NCBI RefSeq assembly: GCF_001653795.1
Contig: NZ_CP011514.1
Span: forward strand, 3,986,279 to 4,050,278
From: Mitsuaria sp. 7
GTDB lineage: Bacteria; Pseudomonadota; Gammaproteobacteria; Burkholderiales; Burkholderiaceae_C
DNA: 64,000 nt
Direction: 5' to 3'
Shown here: positions 27,018 to 36,333 of the stretch, piece after piece
How positions within the stretch are numbered: position 1 is the first letter of the stretch
How the letters are laid out: every line of letters begins with the position of its first letter
The notes under the pieces: generated by a model
Database searches by the model: none
What the model saw: only the letters and a program-made list of their open reading frames with translations
Told to the model about the DNA's origin: nothing
Made by a program: the position numbers and the translations under genes

Positions 27018-28310
27018 ATGTCTGACAAGGACACGGCGCGCCTGCAGATGCGCTCGGTCATCGCGTTCTTCAGCGGCAACCTGGGCGCGACCGTGCTCAC
27101 GCTGCTGGCCACGCTGATGGTCACGCGCTGGACGCCGCCGCACCAGCTCGGCCTGTGGAACCTGATGACGGTGTTCATCAGCTACGCGTCGGCGCTGCAG
27201 CTCGGCGTGTTCAACGCGATGAACCGCCAGATCCCGTTCCTGCGCGGCAGCGGCGACACTGTCAAGGCGGAGCTGGCCGGGCAGGTCGGACTGGCCTGGT
27301 GCCTGGGCCTGACCGGCCTGACGCTGATGCTGGGACTGGTCGGCATCGCGTACTTCGCCGTGGCCGGGACGCGGGATCAGATGCTCACGGCCACGGCGTT
27401 CGTGGTGGTCCTGGCGTCGTCCTGGTCGCTGCAGTTCCTGACCGTGGGCTACAGCACGGCCGGCGCCTTCGGACCGCTGGCGCGCAGGACCACGCTGATC
27501 GCCATCGCCGGGCTGCCGCTGGCCCTGCTCGCGCAGCTGCTGGGCTACGCCGGTCTGCTGCTGCGCGCGGCGCTGGTCGCGGTGATCAGCAGCTCGGCGC
27601 TGCACTATCAGCGCCCGCTGAAAGTCCGTCCGAAGTGGGACGGCGCGATGTTCCGGCAGCTCGTGCGCATCGGCCTGCCCATCTGGCTGCTGGGGCAGCT
27701 CGGCGCGCTGTTCATGACGCTGGACCGGCTCGTGCTGGCCGACTCGCCGCAGCTGCTGGGCTATTACGCCATCGCCGCCCAGTTCGCCGCGCTGGCCGTG
27801 ATGGTGCCGACGGCCTTCAACTCCGTGCTCTATCCGCAGATGTCGCGCAGCTACGGGGAACACCGGTCGGCGATGGCGCTGTGGCGCCAGGCCTTGCGGG
27901 CGAGCCTCGGGATGTTCGCCGCCGGCATGGCCTTCGCGGGGATCTGCTGGCTGACCATCCCGACCTTCGTCACGATGCTGCTGCCCGCCTACGCCCCCGC
28001 CATCGAGGCCGCCCGCTGGACGGCGTTGGCTGCCGCCGCGATGACCTTCTCCGCCTTCGGCAACGTGCTGAACGTGCTCGGCCGGCAGGACGTGTACCTG
28101 GTGAGCAGCGCCGTGGGCGGCGCCACCTTCTTCGCGACCTGGAAGGGCCTGTCGGCGACCGCGGACGTGTCGCCGCTCGTCGCCGCCGCGCAGTCGATGC
28201 TGCTGGCCACCTTCGTCACTTCCGTGTGCGCCATGCTCCTGTGCCGCCTGCTGTGCGCGCGGCTCGACCGGCGGCCCCCCACCCCCTTGACCCCCGTCGG
28301 ATCCGCATGA
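27018..28310 (+). CDS. Wzx-type polysaccharide flippase (oligosaccharide flippase family)
   Basis: The 430-residue protein has about 12 predicted membrane segments spread evenly along its length. It starts MRSVIAFFSGNLGATVLTLLATLMVTRW, similar to the N-terminal region of Wzx/RfbX proteins. A short cytoplasmic linker around KVRPKWDGAMFRQLVRIGLPIW separates the two six-helix bundles. Wzx moves the lipid-linked repeat across the inner membrane. The polysialyltransferase-like gene overlaps its end by ATGA, so these two work in one operon. Confidence 0.82.
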   Translation: MSDKDTARLQMRSVIAFFSGNLGATVLTLLATLMVTRWTPPHQLGLWNLMTVFISYASALQLGVFNAMNRQIPFLRGSGDTVKAELAGQVGLAWCLGLTGLTLMLGLVGIAYFAVAGTRDQMLTATAFVVVLASSWSLQFLTVGYSTAGAFGPLARRTTLIAIAGLPLALLAQLLGYAGLLLRAALVAVISSSALHYQRPLKVRPKWDGAMFRQLVRIGLPIWLLGQLGALFMTLDRLVLADSPQLLGYYAIAAQFAALAVMVPTAFNSVLYPQMSRSYGEHRSAMALWRQALRASLGMFAAGMAFAGICWLTIPTFVTMLLPAYAPAIEAARWTALAAAAMTFSAFGNVLNVLGRQDVYLVSSAVGGATFFATWKGLSATADVSPLVAAAQSMLLATFVTSVCAMLLCRLLCARLDRRPPTPLTPVGSA

Positions 28311-29491
28311 AGAAGCGCCTGCTGACCGTCCAGGGCCCGCTGCAGTATCTGGCGGGACTCATCGCCTATACCCACGGCATTCCGGAGGGCGAACGCTGGG
28401 ACGATTCCGAGAACGTCCTGCTGCTCTACGACTTCCTCGCCTCCCCGGAGATCGAGGACGACATGGCCGCCGCCGTGCGTCAGCTGAGCGACGGACGCGC
28501 CTGGTCGCGCGTCGTGGTCATCCGGCAGGCGGACATGGACGCGCTGGCGCGCGGCCGCCATTCCCGCAATGTCCGCTATCTCCGCGAGCGCCTGGGCAGC
28601 GACCACTTCGACGAGATCTACCTTGCCCGGGATCAGATCGGCCTGGGCAGCCCGATCCTGCTGGACGCCTACAGCGGCGCCTGCAAGCGCGCCTACGGGG
28701 ACTCGCTCGGGCTGGTCGGCCAACGCGCCGACAGCAGCGTCTTCCGCGACCCGGCGCGCTCGCCCTGGATCGCCCGCGCCCGCGCGCTGGCCAAGCGGCT
28801 GCTGCTGGGAGCGCCCCGCAGGATCGCCTTCGACGAGGCGGTGCTGACCTTGCCGATGGACCTGTCCGGCCGGTTCTTCCAACGCGTGCCCCTGGTGGTG
28901 CCGCCGCGCGAGCATGTCGTCGCCTGCGTCGAGGATCTGGCCGCCAGCCTGCAGCCCCTGGACGCCTACTGCGCGCAGCTGTGCGGACAAGGCACGCCGC
29001 TGGGCGACCGCCTGTACCTGCTGAGCAATCTGGCGGCATCGGGCCTGTCGACGCCGGCGCAGGAGATCGACTTCTACGTCGAGGTGATCGCCACGAGTTC
29101 CCCGCCCGGCTCGACGGCCTATGTCAAGCCGCACCCGCGCAGCACCTACGAGTCCCTGAAGGCGATCGAGCGCCGGCTCCGCGACCATTGCCGGCTGGTC
29201 GTCATCGACGACGAGCGCTTCGCCCGCATGCCCATCGAACTGTGGCTCCGCCTGATCCGGCACTGCGTCGTGGTGCCGATGTTCTCGACGAGCGCCATCA
29301 ATCTGAAGTACCTCTACGACAAGGCGGTGGACATGCCGCTCGACGAGCAGCGTCTGCAGCGCTACGTCAAGCCCGAGCGGATCGGCTACATGCGCGACAG
29401 CGACCGTCTGATCCGCGAGTGCATCGACAACCTGGACCGCTGGGACCGGCGCTCCGCCCTCTGGTCGGCGCCGGCGCCGGCCTCGACCTGA
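28307..29491 (+). CDS. Polysialyltransferase-like glycosyltransferase (candidate nonulosonate transferase)
   Basis: This 394-residue soluble protein begins KKRLLTVQGPLQYLAGLIAYTHG, like members of the alpha-2,8-polysialyltransferase-like family. Near the C-terminus it has the His-Pro motif (YVKPHPRSTYESLKAIERR) and the ST-type motif VPMFSTSAINLKYLYDKA that bacterial sialyl- and polysialyltransferases use to bind CMP-sugar. It is probably the enzyme that uses the CMP-legionaminate made upstream. Whether it adds one residue or a polymer cannot be told from sequence. The start at 28307 overlaps the Wzx stop. Confidence 0.72.
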   Translation: MKKRLLTVQGPLQYLAGLIAYTHGIPEGERWDDSENVLLLYDFLASPEIEDDMAAAVRQLSDGRAWSRVVVIRQADMDALARGRHSRNVRYLRERLGSDHFDEIYLARDQIGLGSPILLDAYSGACKRAYGDSLGLVGQRADSSVFRDPARSPWIARARALAKRLLLGAPRRIAFDEAVLTLPMDLSGRFFQRVPLVVPPREHVVACVEDLAASLQPLDAYCAQLCGQGTPLGDRLYLLSNLAASGLSTPAQEIDFYVEVIATSSPPGSTAYVKPHPRSTYESLKAIERRLRDHCRLVVIDDERFARMPIELWLRLIRHCVVVPMFSTSAINLKYLYDKAVDMPLDEQRLQRYVKPERIGYMRDSDRLIRECIDNLDRWDRRSALWSAPAPAST

Positions 29492-29535
29492 CCCCTGCCC
29501 GGACCCATGCCTTCGTCTTCGCCCTCGTCTTCGTC

Positions 29536-30534
29536 ATGCTGAACGACCCTTCCCCCTCCGCACCCGCGCGTTGCGTCCTGATCACGGGCGGCCTGGGCTT
29601 TCTCGGGCAAGCCGTCGCCCGATGCTTCCGGGCGGCCGGCTACCGGGTCGTGGGGATCGGCCATGGCGCGGCGGATGCCGCCGAGGTCACGGCATCCGGA
29701 TACCACCGCTGGATGTCCGGCAGCGTGACGACGGACGCCCTGGCCCGGCTCGCGCAACTCGGCGAGCGGCCCGACGTCGTCGTCCACTGCGCCAGCAACG
29801 GCTCGGTGCCGTACTCGCTGGAACAGCCGCTGGACGCTTACGAGCGCACCGTCGGCAGCACGATGGTGCTGCTGGAGCATCTGCGCCGGCACGCGCCGAC
29901 GGCCGTGGTGCTCTACCCGTCGAGCGCGGCGGTCTACGGCGCGACGCCCGACCGCCCGCTGCACGAGACGGACGCGCCGAACCCCGTGTCGCCCTACGGC
30001 TTCCACAAGCAGATGGTGGAGACGCTGCTCGCGGCGCATGCCGCCTGCTTCAGTCAACCGGCGGTGGCGGTGCGCTTCTTCTCGATCTACGGACCCGGCC
30101 TGCGCAAGCAGTTGCTGTGGGACGCCTCCGCCCGGCTGCTGTCGGGCGAATCGCCGCAGACCTTCTTCGGCACGGGCGACGAGACGCGGGACTGGATCCA
30201 TGTCGAGGACGCCGCGGCGCTGATGCTGCACCTGGCCGAGCGCGCCGCCGAACGCGCCACGATGGCGCCGGCCGCCGACGTCCGGCTCGAGATCGTCAAC
30301 GGCGCCAGCGGCGAGCGGGTGACCGTGCGCGACGTGCTGGGGCGGCTCGCCCGCGCGCTGGGCAGCACCACGGAGATCCGCTTCAACGGCACCGTGCGCG
30401 CCGGCGATCCGCGCTTCTATCACGCCGCCACCACGCGGATGCACGCCACCGGCTGGCGGCCGACGATCGCGCTGGCCGACGGCCTCGCGGCCTACGCCGG
30501 CTGGGTCCGAACGGCACGCAGCACCACCGCCTGA
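29536..30534 (+). CDS. NAD(P)-dependent epimerase/dehydratase/reductase (extended SDR)
   Basis: The 332-residue protein has the Rossmann loop ITGGLGFLGQAV (residues 16-27), YPSSAAVYG and the catalytic Y-x3-K in SPYGFHKQ, then RFFSIYGPGLRKQLLWD. This is the fold of nucleotide-sugar epimerases and reductases. It is not a close match to GalE, RmlB or Gmd that I can name. Given the orphan gmd upstream, it could be the 4-reductase that completes GDP-D-rhamnose or GDP-fucose, but that is a guess from context. ATG 29536 was chosen because the frame upstream has no family sequence. Confidence 0.75.
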   Translation: MLNDPSPSAPARCVLITGGLGFLGQAVARCFRAAGYRVVGIGHGAADAAEVTASGYHRWMSGSVTTDALARLAQLGERPDVVVHCASNGSVPYSLEQPLDAYERTVGSTMVLLEHLRRHAPTAVVLYPSSAAVYGATPDRPLHETDAPNPVSPYGFHKQMVETLLAAHAACFSQPAVAVRFFSIYGPGLRKQLLWDASARLLSGESPQTFFGTGDETRDWIHVEDAAALMLHLAERAAERATMAPAADVRLEIVNGASGERVTVRDVLGRLARALGSTTEIRFNGTVRAGDPRFYHAATTRMHATGWRPTIALADGLAAYAGWVRTARSTTA

Positions 30535-30551
30535 GCACCGCACCAGCCCCC

Positions 30552-31817
30552 ATGACCGTCACTCCACCGTCTTCGACGCCCGTGTCCGCCTCCTCCGAAA
30601 AACCGCTCCACGTCGGCTTCTGGTTCGACTTCGGGCTGGCCTATGCGGGCGGCCTGAACTACTTCCGCAACCTGCTCCATGCCGTGCACGCCGCGCGGCC
30701 CGAGCAGGTCCGCGTCACGCTGTTCATCGGCAAGGATCTCCCGGCCAAGCTGCTGGCGGAGTTCCAGGGCGTCGCCGAGGTCGTCCAGCTGGACATCCTC
30801 ACCCGCGGCACCGTGCCCTGGTTCTTCCACCGGCTGGCCTACCGCGGGCTGCGCTCGCAGGTCTTCGTCGAACGCGAGCTGCGTCGCCACGGCGTGGACG
30901 TCGTGTCGCATCCGTCGATGGTCGAACGCCTGAGCCCGCGCTTCCGGCTGATCTCCTGGATCCCGGACTTCCAGTACCTGCACCTGCCGCACCTCTTCCC
31001 GGGGCTGGACGTCGAACGCCGCAGCGCCGACCTGCGCGCGCTGCACCGTCACAGCGACGCGGTGGTCGTCAGCAGCCAGGACGCGCACAAGGACTTCGCC
31101 CAGGTGATGGGCGAGCCCCGGCCGGCCCGCACCCACGTGCTGCCTTTCGTCTCGCAGTTGCACCTCGGCGCCACCAGTCCCGAGGCGACGCGTGCACTGC
31201 TGGACAAGCACGGACTGCCGGAGCGTTTCTTCTTCCTGCCCAACCAGTTCTGGGCCCACAAGAACCACCGCGCCGCGTTCGAGGCGGTCGCCCAGCTCAA
31301 GCGCGAAGGCCTGGACGTCACGCTGGTGTGCACCGGCTGGATCAAGGACCCGAACGGCAACACGCTGGCCGACGACGCGCTGCGCGTGCGCGAGGACCAA
31401 GGCCTGCAACAGCACGTCCGGCTGCTGGGCAGCATCGACTACGCCGACGTGCAGGGCCTGATGCGCGCCAGCGTCGCGGTGGTCAATCCGTCCTTCTTCG
31501 AGGGCTGGAGCAGCAGCGTCGAGGAGTCCAAGTCCATGGGCAAGCCGCTGATCGCCTCGGACCTCGCCGTGCACCGCGAACAGGCCCATCCGCAGGCCGT
31601 CTATTTCGACCCGAAAGACCCGTCCGCGCTGGCCGCGCTGCTGCGCCAAGCCTGGGCGGCACTGCCTGGCGGCGTCGACGATGCCGCCGAGGCAACCGCT
31701 AGAATCGCGCTCCACCGCCGGACCGTCGAGTTCGGCCAGCGATACCTGCAAATCCTGAGGGCCGTGGTCGAGGCACCGCGCCCCTCCCGCACCGCCCCCC
31801 GCACCACCTCCCGCTGA
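30552..31817 (+). CDS. GT4-type glycosyltransferase (GT-B fold)
   Basis: The 421-residue protein starts LHVGFWFDFGLAYAGGLNYFRNLL, a retaining GT4 N-terminal domain with the Gly-rich loop. The C-terminal domain has FFLPNQFWAHKNHRAAFEA and the donor-site motif VNPSFFEGWSSSVEESKSMGKP, where the E-x7-E pair lies. The last 20 residues are Pro/Arg/Ser-rich and probably disordered. It should add a hexose-type residue to the lipid-linked repeat, but the sugar cannot be told. It starts 17 nt after the SDR stop. Confidence 0.85.
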   Translation: MTVTPPSSTPVSASSEKPLHVGFWFDFGLAYAGGLNYFRNLLHAVHAARPEQVRVTLFIGKDLPAKLLAEFQGVAEVVQLDILTRGTVPWFFHRLAYRGLRSQVFVERELRRHGVDVVSHPSMVERLSPRFRLISWIPDFQYLHLPHLFPGLDVERRSADLRALHRHSDAVVVSSQDAHKDFAQVMGEPRPARTHVLPFVSQLHLGATSPEATRALLDKHGLPERFFFLPNQFWAHKNHRAAFEAVAQLKREGLDVTLVCTGWIKDPNGNTLADDALRVREDQGLQQHVRLLGSIDYADVQGLMRASVAVVNPSFFEGWSSSVEESKSMGKPLIASDLAVHREQAHPQAVYFDPKDPSALAALLRQAWAALPGGVDDAAEATARIALHRRTVEFGQRYLQILRAVVEAPRPSRTAPRTTSR

Positions 31818-31827
31818 CCGTTCCCCC

Positions 31828-32688
31828 ATGTCTTCCGACCTTGGCTTCGTCGTCCTCAACTACGTCAACCACGACGAGACGGTGCGCTGCGTCGACAGCA
31901 TCCTCGCCCTGCCCGGCGAGGCGCCGGTCGTCGTGGTGGACAACGCCTCGCCGAACGGCGCGTTCGACGTGCTGGCGCGCCATTTCGCCGGTCATCCGCG
32001 CGTGACGGTGCTGCAGTCGGGGCGCAACGGGGGCTACTCGTCCGGCAACAACGTGGGCATCCGCGCGCTGCGCGAGCGGGGCATCCTCAACGTCGTCATC
32101 GCCACCAGCGACACCCGGGTCGAGTCGCCAGACCTGATCGAACGTTGCCTGGCCGCGCGCGACGCCGGCATTGCGGTCGTCGGCCCCTACGTGCGCGGCG
32201 ACGAACCGGGCTCGGACAACCCCATGCTGCCGCGCCTGACGCTGCAATACATCGCCGCCATCCACCTCGGCAAGCTGTGGACGGCGCTGAAGGGGATCGC
32301 CCTGCGGACCGTGGTCAAGCCGCGCCCCACGCGCATGCCGGACGCCGCCGATGCCCTCCCGGTCGACGACAACGGCGGGACAGGCGGACTGACCGACGTC
32401 TACATGGTCCACGGCTGCTTCCTGTTCCTGTCGGAACACTACCTGCGGGCCTTCGGCGAACTCGACGAAGACATCTTCATGTACGGCGAAGAGGACCTGA
32501 TCGCCTTCAACTGCGTCCGCCGCCGCCTGCGCGTGGTCTACGACCCGCGCATGGTGATCTACCACGGCGATGCCAAGAGCACGAGCCCGGGCGAGTTCCG
32601 CCTGCGCGCGGTCGCGGCGTCGATGGCCACGCTGCGACGCAAGATGCGCGTCGGGACGCTGATCCATGCCTACCTCCGTTCTCACTGA
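31828..32688 (+). CDS. GT2-type glycosyltransferase (rhamnosyltransferase-like)
   Basis: The 286-residue protein has the GT-A N-terminus FVVLNYVNHDETVRCVDSIL, VVDNASPNGAFDVL, and SGRNGGYSSGNNVGIRAL as in the WbbL/rhamnosyltransferase subgroup. The place of the usual LNPDT metal motif reads VVIATSDTRVESPD, so the first acidic residue is shifted. The ED pair near MYGEEDLIAFNCVRRR, the catalytic base region, is kept. It overlaps the Wzy-like gene by 23 nt. The donor sugar is not predictable. Confidence 0.82.
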   Translation: MSSDLGFVVLNYVNHDETVRCVDSILALPGEAPVVVVDNASPNGAFDVLARHFAGHPRVTVLQSGRNGGYSSGNNVGIRALRERGILNVVIATSDTRVESPDLIERCLAARDAGIAVVGPYVRGDEPGSDNPMLPRLTLQYIAAIHLGKLWTALKGIALRTVVKPRPTRMPDAADALPVDDNGGTGGLTDVYMVHGCFLFLSEHYLRAFGELDEDIFMYGEEDLIAFNCVRRRLRVVYDPRMVIYHGDAKSTSPGEFRLRAVAASMATLRRKMRVGTLIHAYLRSH

Positions 32689-34009
32689 GCTGCCGCAGCC
32701 GGCGCAGACGCCGGCCCATCGGCTCAAGCGCCTGCTGCTGCTGGCCGCCTGCGGTTCGCTGGGCTTCTACCCGCTGCTGGAACAGTTCATCGCGCCGGTG
32801 CTGGTGCTGTCGTTCGCGCTGGCGGCGCTGGTGGCCGGCGCGGGCCTGGTGCATCGCCGGCTGCGCTTGCCGTCCACCTTCGTGTCCGGCATCTGGGCGG
32901 CGCTGCTGATCGTCTACGTCGGCTGGTCCTGCGTGGCCGTCGTGCACGGCAACGTCAGTCAGTACATCGTCACGGATTCCGCCGGCTTCCTGCTCTACAT
33001 CGGCGTGCTGCCGGTGCTCTACCTGCTGATCCTGCAGAACGACCTGCAACGCTCGTTCTTCCGGCTCATCGACCAGCTGTCGATCGCGATCGCGCTGCTC
33101 AGCGTCACGCTGGCGGTGGGTTTCTTCGTGCTCTTCGGCGCGGTCGAGACGGACTCCCTGCTGCTCGTGAACGCCTTCCTGAAGGGCCTCGGCCTGTCGT
33201 GGAAGGTCGACAGCAATTCGGGCGCGCTGGGTCTGTACACCAACATCGCCCACCTGATGATGCTGGGCCTGGCGCTGTCGCTGTACCGCTTTTCGCAGAC
33301 GCAGCGCCGGCGCGAGCTGCTGCTGTCGCTGCTGTACGTGGTCGCGCTCCTGCTCGACGGCCGCCGCGCGCTGGTGATCGCCACCGCGCTGCAGCTGCTC
33401 ATCGTCGCGCCACGGCTGCTGAAGGTCCTCCCGCCGCGGCCGCGTCTGCGGCTGGTGCTGGGCTCGCTGCTGATCCTCGTCCTGACGGTAGGCGCCAACC
33501 TGGACTGGATCCAGGAGCGGTTCGAGTTCTCCGACAACGACATCTCGTCCGCGGAACGGTATGCCCAGATCCCGGCGCTGCTGGACAAGATCGCCGAGAA
33601 CCCGGTGCTCGGCGGCGGCTTCGGCACGGTCGCCGCCTACATCCGCAGCGACGAACGTCCGTTCAGCTACGAGGTCGACTTCCTGGCGACGCTGATGAAG
33701 CTGGGGCTGGTCGGCGGAGCGCTGTACTTCGGCAGCTACCTGTTCGGCGTGATGCAGGCGCGCCGCATCCGCGACCCGCTCGGCCTGTTCCTGATGTCGG
33801 CGGGTTTCCCGTTCTTCTTCTACATGGGCACGAACGGCAACCAGGCGATGTCCACCGACAGCGCGGTGTTCCACATCTACCTGTTCCTGCTCATCGCCAT
33901 CGCCGTCGAGCAGCGACGCGCGCCGTCCTCCCTGCCCGCGCCCACGACCGATCCCGTCGCGCCCACCTTGCCCGATGCTGCGCGACAGCCACCGCTCGCG
34001 CCGACCTGA
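32666..34009 (+). CDS. Wzy-like O-antigen/EPS polymerase or ligase (membrane)
   Basis: The 447-residue protein has about 11-12 hydrophobic segments and a larger hydrophilic loop between residues about 275 and 345 (RFEFSDNDISSAERYAQIPALLDKIAENPVLGGGFGTVAA). The motif NPVLGGGFG in that loop resembles the Wzy_C signature of O-antigen polymerases and ligases. It is the only such protein in the window and is probably the polymerase for one of the glycans. The start overlaps the preceding GT2 gene. Its Arg/Pro-rich C-terminus is cytoplasmic. Confidence 0.8.
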   Translation: MPTSVLTELPQPAQTPAHRLKRLLLLAACGSLGFYPLLEQFIAPVLVLSFALAALVAGAGLVHRRLRLPSTFVSGIWAALLIVYVGWSCVAVVHGNVSQYIVTDSAGFLLYIGVLPVLYLLILQNDLQRSFFRLIDQLSIAIALLSVTLAVGFFVLFGAVETDSLLLVNAFLKGLGLSWKVDSNSGALGLYTNIAHLMMLGLALSLYRFSQTQRRRELLLSLLYVVALLLDGRRALVIATALQLLIVAPRLLKVLPPRPRLRLVLGSLLILVLTVGANLDWIQERFEFSDNDISSAERYAQIPALLDKIAENPVLGGGFGTVAAYIRSDERPFSYEVDFLATLMKLGLVGGALYFGSYLFGVMQARRIRDPLGLFLMSAGFPFFFYMGTNGNQAMSTDSAVFHIYLFLLIAIAVEQRRAPSSLPAPTTDPVAPTLPDAARQPPLAPT

Positions 34010-34022
34010 GCCGCCCGCCTTC

Positions 34023-35171
34023 ATGCAGACCGTCCTGATCTTCGTCCCCAACTACTTCCCCGGCTACATGTCGGGTGGCATCGCGCGCACCGTGCTCAAC
34101 ACGGTCGAATGGCTGGGCGACGAGTTCTCGTTCCTGATCGTCACCCGCGACCGGGACCTCGGCTCGGACGTCCCCTATGCCGACGTCCCGCGCGGCGAGT
34201 GGGTCACGATGGGCCGCTCGCGCGTGCGCTACCTCGCGCCCGAGGAGCTCGGCCTGTCCGCGCTGGCGGATCTGGTCAACGGCACGCCGCACGACATCCT
34301 GCACCTCAACAGCTTCTTCGACCCGGTCTTCACCATCAAGCTGCTGCTGCTGATGCGACTGGGCCGGATCCGTCCGGCACGCGTCGTGATGTCGCCGCGG
34401 GGCGAGTTCGTCGAAGGCCCCTTGCGCATCAAGTATCCGAAGAAGAAGCTCTACATCGAGCTCTCGCGCCTGGCCGGCTTCTACGGCGGCGGCATGCGGT
34501 GGCACGCCTCCAGCCCGCACGAGGCGCAAGGCATCGTGGACGCGATGCGGCTGCCCGCGGACCGCGTGCGCTCGGCCATCGACCTGCCGATCCGCGACGC
34601 CGCCGCGCTTGCGCCTCAGGCGCCGCCGCAGGAGCGGTTGCGCGTCGTGTTCCTGTCGCGGCTGACGCGCGAGAAGAACCTCGACGGCGCGCTGCGCATC
34701 CTGCAGCACGTCCGCCGTCCGATGGACTTCGACATCATCGGCCCGCAGGAGGACCCGGCGTACTGGGCGGAATGCGCGGCGCTGCTCAAGCAACTGCCCG
34801 CGAACGTCCAGGCCCGTTACCTCGGCCCGGTCGCGCCGGAGGAAGTCTTCCAGCGCCTGGCCGGCTACGACGTGTTCCTGTTCCCGTCCCACGGCGAGAA
34901 CTACGGTCATGTCATCGCTGAATCGATCGCCGTCGGCACCCGCGTGCTGATCAGCCAGAACACGCCCTGGCGCGGACTCGCGGCCGACGGCGTGGGCTGG
35001 GACCTCGACCTCGCCGACACCGGCGCGTTCGCGACCGTGCTGGACGAGCTCGCCGACCAGTCGCCCGACGTCCGCGCGGCGGTGCGGCCGGCGGTCCGGC
35101 AGGCCGCCGCCGATCGCCTGTCCGACCCCGTCGCGCTCGAACACAACCGCCACCTCTACTCGACCATCTGA
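34023..35171 (+). CDS. GT4-type glycosyltransferase
   Basis: The 382-residue protein begins TVLIFVPNYFPGYMSGGIARTVLNTVEWLG, a typical GT4 N-terminus. It continues with MSPRGEFVEGPLRIKYPKKK, the acceptor-domain segment seen in WfgS/WbaZ-like enzymes. The C-terminal Rossmann domain has VVFLSRLTREKNLDGAL and the donor motif LFPSHGENYGHVIAESIAVGT with the E-x7-E pair. I start at the ATG at 34023, because the upstream 16 residues have no family sequence. It lies 13 nt after the Wzy-like gene. Confidence 0.85.
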   Translation: MQTVLIFVPNYFPGYMSGGIARTVLNTVEWLGDEFSFLIVTRDRDLGSDVPYADVPRGEWVTMGRSRVRYLAPEELGLSALADLVNGTPHDILHLNSFFDPVFTIKLLLLMRLGRIRPARVVMSPRGEFVEGPLRIKYPKKKLYIELSRLAGFYGGGMRWHASSPHEAQGIVDAMRLPADRVRSAIDLPIRDAAALAPQAPPQERLRVVFLSRLTREKNLDGALRILQHVRRPMDFDIIGPQEDPAYWAECAALLKQLPANVQARYLGPVAPEEVFQRLAGYDVFLFPSHGENYGHVIAESIAVGTRVLISQNTPWRGLAADGVGWDLDLADTGAFATVLDELADQSPDVRAAVRPAVRQAAADRLSDPVALEHNRHLYSTI

Positions 35172-35193
35172 ATCTCTCCAGGGACTGTCCGCC

Positions 35194-36333
35194 GTGTCAC
35201 AACAGAACTACCGCATCTGCGCCAACTGCATCATGGACACCAGCGACGCAGGCATCACCTTCGATGCCCGCGGCTGGTGCGACTACTGCAACAACTACCA
35301 CGACAACATCCTGCCGAACTGGCACACGGACGAGCGCGGCCAGGCCGAGATCGACACCATGGTCGCCCGGATCCGCAAGGACGGCGAGGGCCGCGAGTAC
35401 GACTCGCTGCTGGGCATCAGCGGCGGCGTGGACAGCTCCTACCTGGCCTACCTGGCCAAGGAGAAATTCGGGCTGCGGCCGCTGATCTTCCACGTCGACG
35501 CGGGCTGGAACTCGCAGCAGGCGGTGCACAACATCGAGCGCATCGTCGAAGGCCTGGGCCTGCACCTGCACACCGAGGTGATCAACTGGCAGGAGATGAA
35601 GGACCTGCAGCTGGCCTACTTCAAGGCCCAGGTCCCGCACCTGGACACGCCGCAGGACCACGCCTTCTTCGCCTCGCTGTACAACTTCGCGGCCAAGCAC
35701 AAGATCAAGTACATCCTCAACGGCGGCAACTACTCGACCGAATGCGTGCGCGAGCCGCTCGAGTGGGCGTATCACGCGTCCGACCTGGTGCAGCTCAAGG
35801 ACATCCACGGCAAGTTCGGCACACGTCCGCTGAAGACCTTCCCGCTGTCCGACATCTTCACGTACAAGCTCTACTACCGCTACATCAAGGGGGTGCAGGT
35901 CTGGCGCCCGCTGAACTGCGTGCCGTACATCAAGGACCAGGCCATGCAGCTGCTGATCGACAAGTTCGGTTGGCAGAAGTACGCGCACAAGCATTACGAG
36001 TCGCGCTTCACCCGTTTCTACGAAGGCTACTGGCAGCCCACCAAGTTCGGCTACGACAAGCGCCGCGCGCATTTCTCCAGCCTCATCCTGACCAACCAGA
36101 TGTCGCGCGACGAGGCGCTGGAGAAGATCGCCAAGCCGGCCTACGACGAGGCGACGATCGCCCAGGACTTCGAGTACATCGCCACCAAGCTCGACATCTC
36201 GGTCGAGGAGCTGCGCGCCCTGCACGACGGTCCGAACAAGAGCTGGCGCGACTACAAGTCCCGCCAGGGCCTGATCGACCTCGGCACCAAGGTCATGCGC
36301 GCCGTCGGCGTCCAGCGGGCGATCATCCGATGA
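35194..36333 (+). CDS. N-acetyl-sugar amidotransferase, synthetase subunit (WbuX/WbpG/PseA family)
   Basis: This 379-residue PP-loop ATPase has a zinc-like knuckle with C9, C12, C29 and C32 at the N-terminus and the ATP-activating loop SGGVDSS at residues 76-82. The family uses ammonia from a HisH/HisF-type pair to turn an N-acetyl group into an acetamidino group on sugars such as ManNAc3NAcA (WbpG), FucNAc (WbuX) or pseudaminate (PseA). It starts with GTG at 35194 and overlaps the HisH paralogue by ATGA. The substrate here is probably UDP-L-FucNAc, because fnlABC lie just downstream. Confidence 0.88.
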   Translation: MSQQNYRICANCIMDTSDAGITFDARGWCDYCNNYHDNILPNWHTDERGQAEIDTMVARIRKDGEGREYDSLLGISGGVDSSYLAYLAKEKFGLRPLIFHVDAGWNSQQAVHNIERIVEGLGLHLHTEVINWQEMKDLQLAYFKAQVPHLDTPQDHAFFASLYNFAAKHKIKYILNGGNYSTECVREPLEWAYHASDLVQLKDIHGKFGTRPLKTFPLSDIFTYKLYYRYIKGVQVWRPLNCVPYIKDQAMQLLIDKFGWQKYAHKHYESRFTRFYEGYWQPTKFGYDKRRAHFSSLILTNQMSRDEALEKIAKPAYDEATIAQDFEYIATKLDISVEELRALHDGPNKSWRDYKSRQGLIDLGTKVMRAVGVQRAIIR

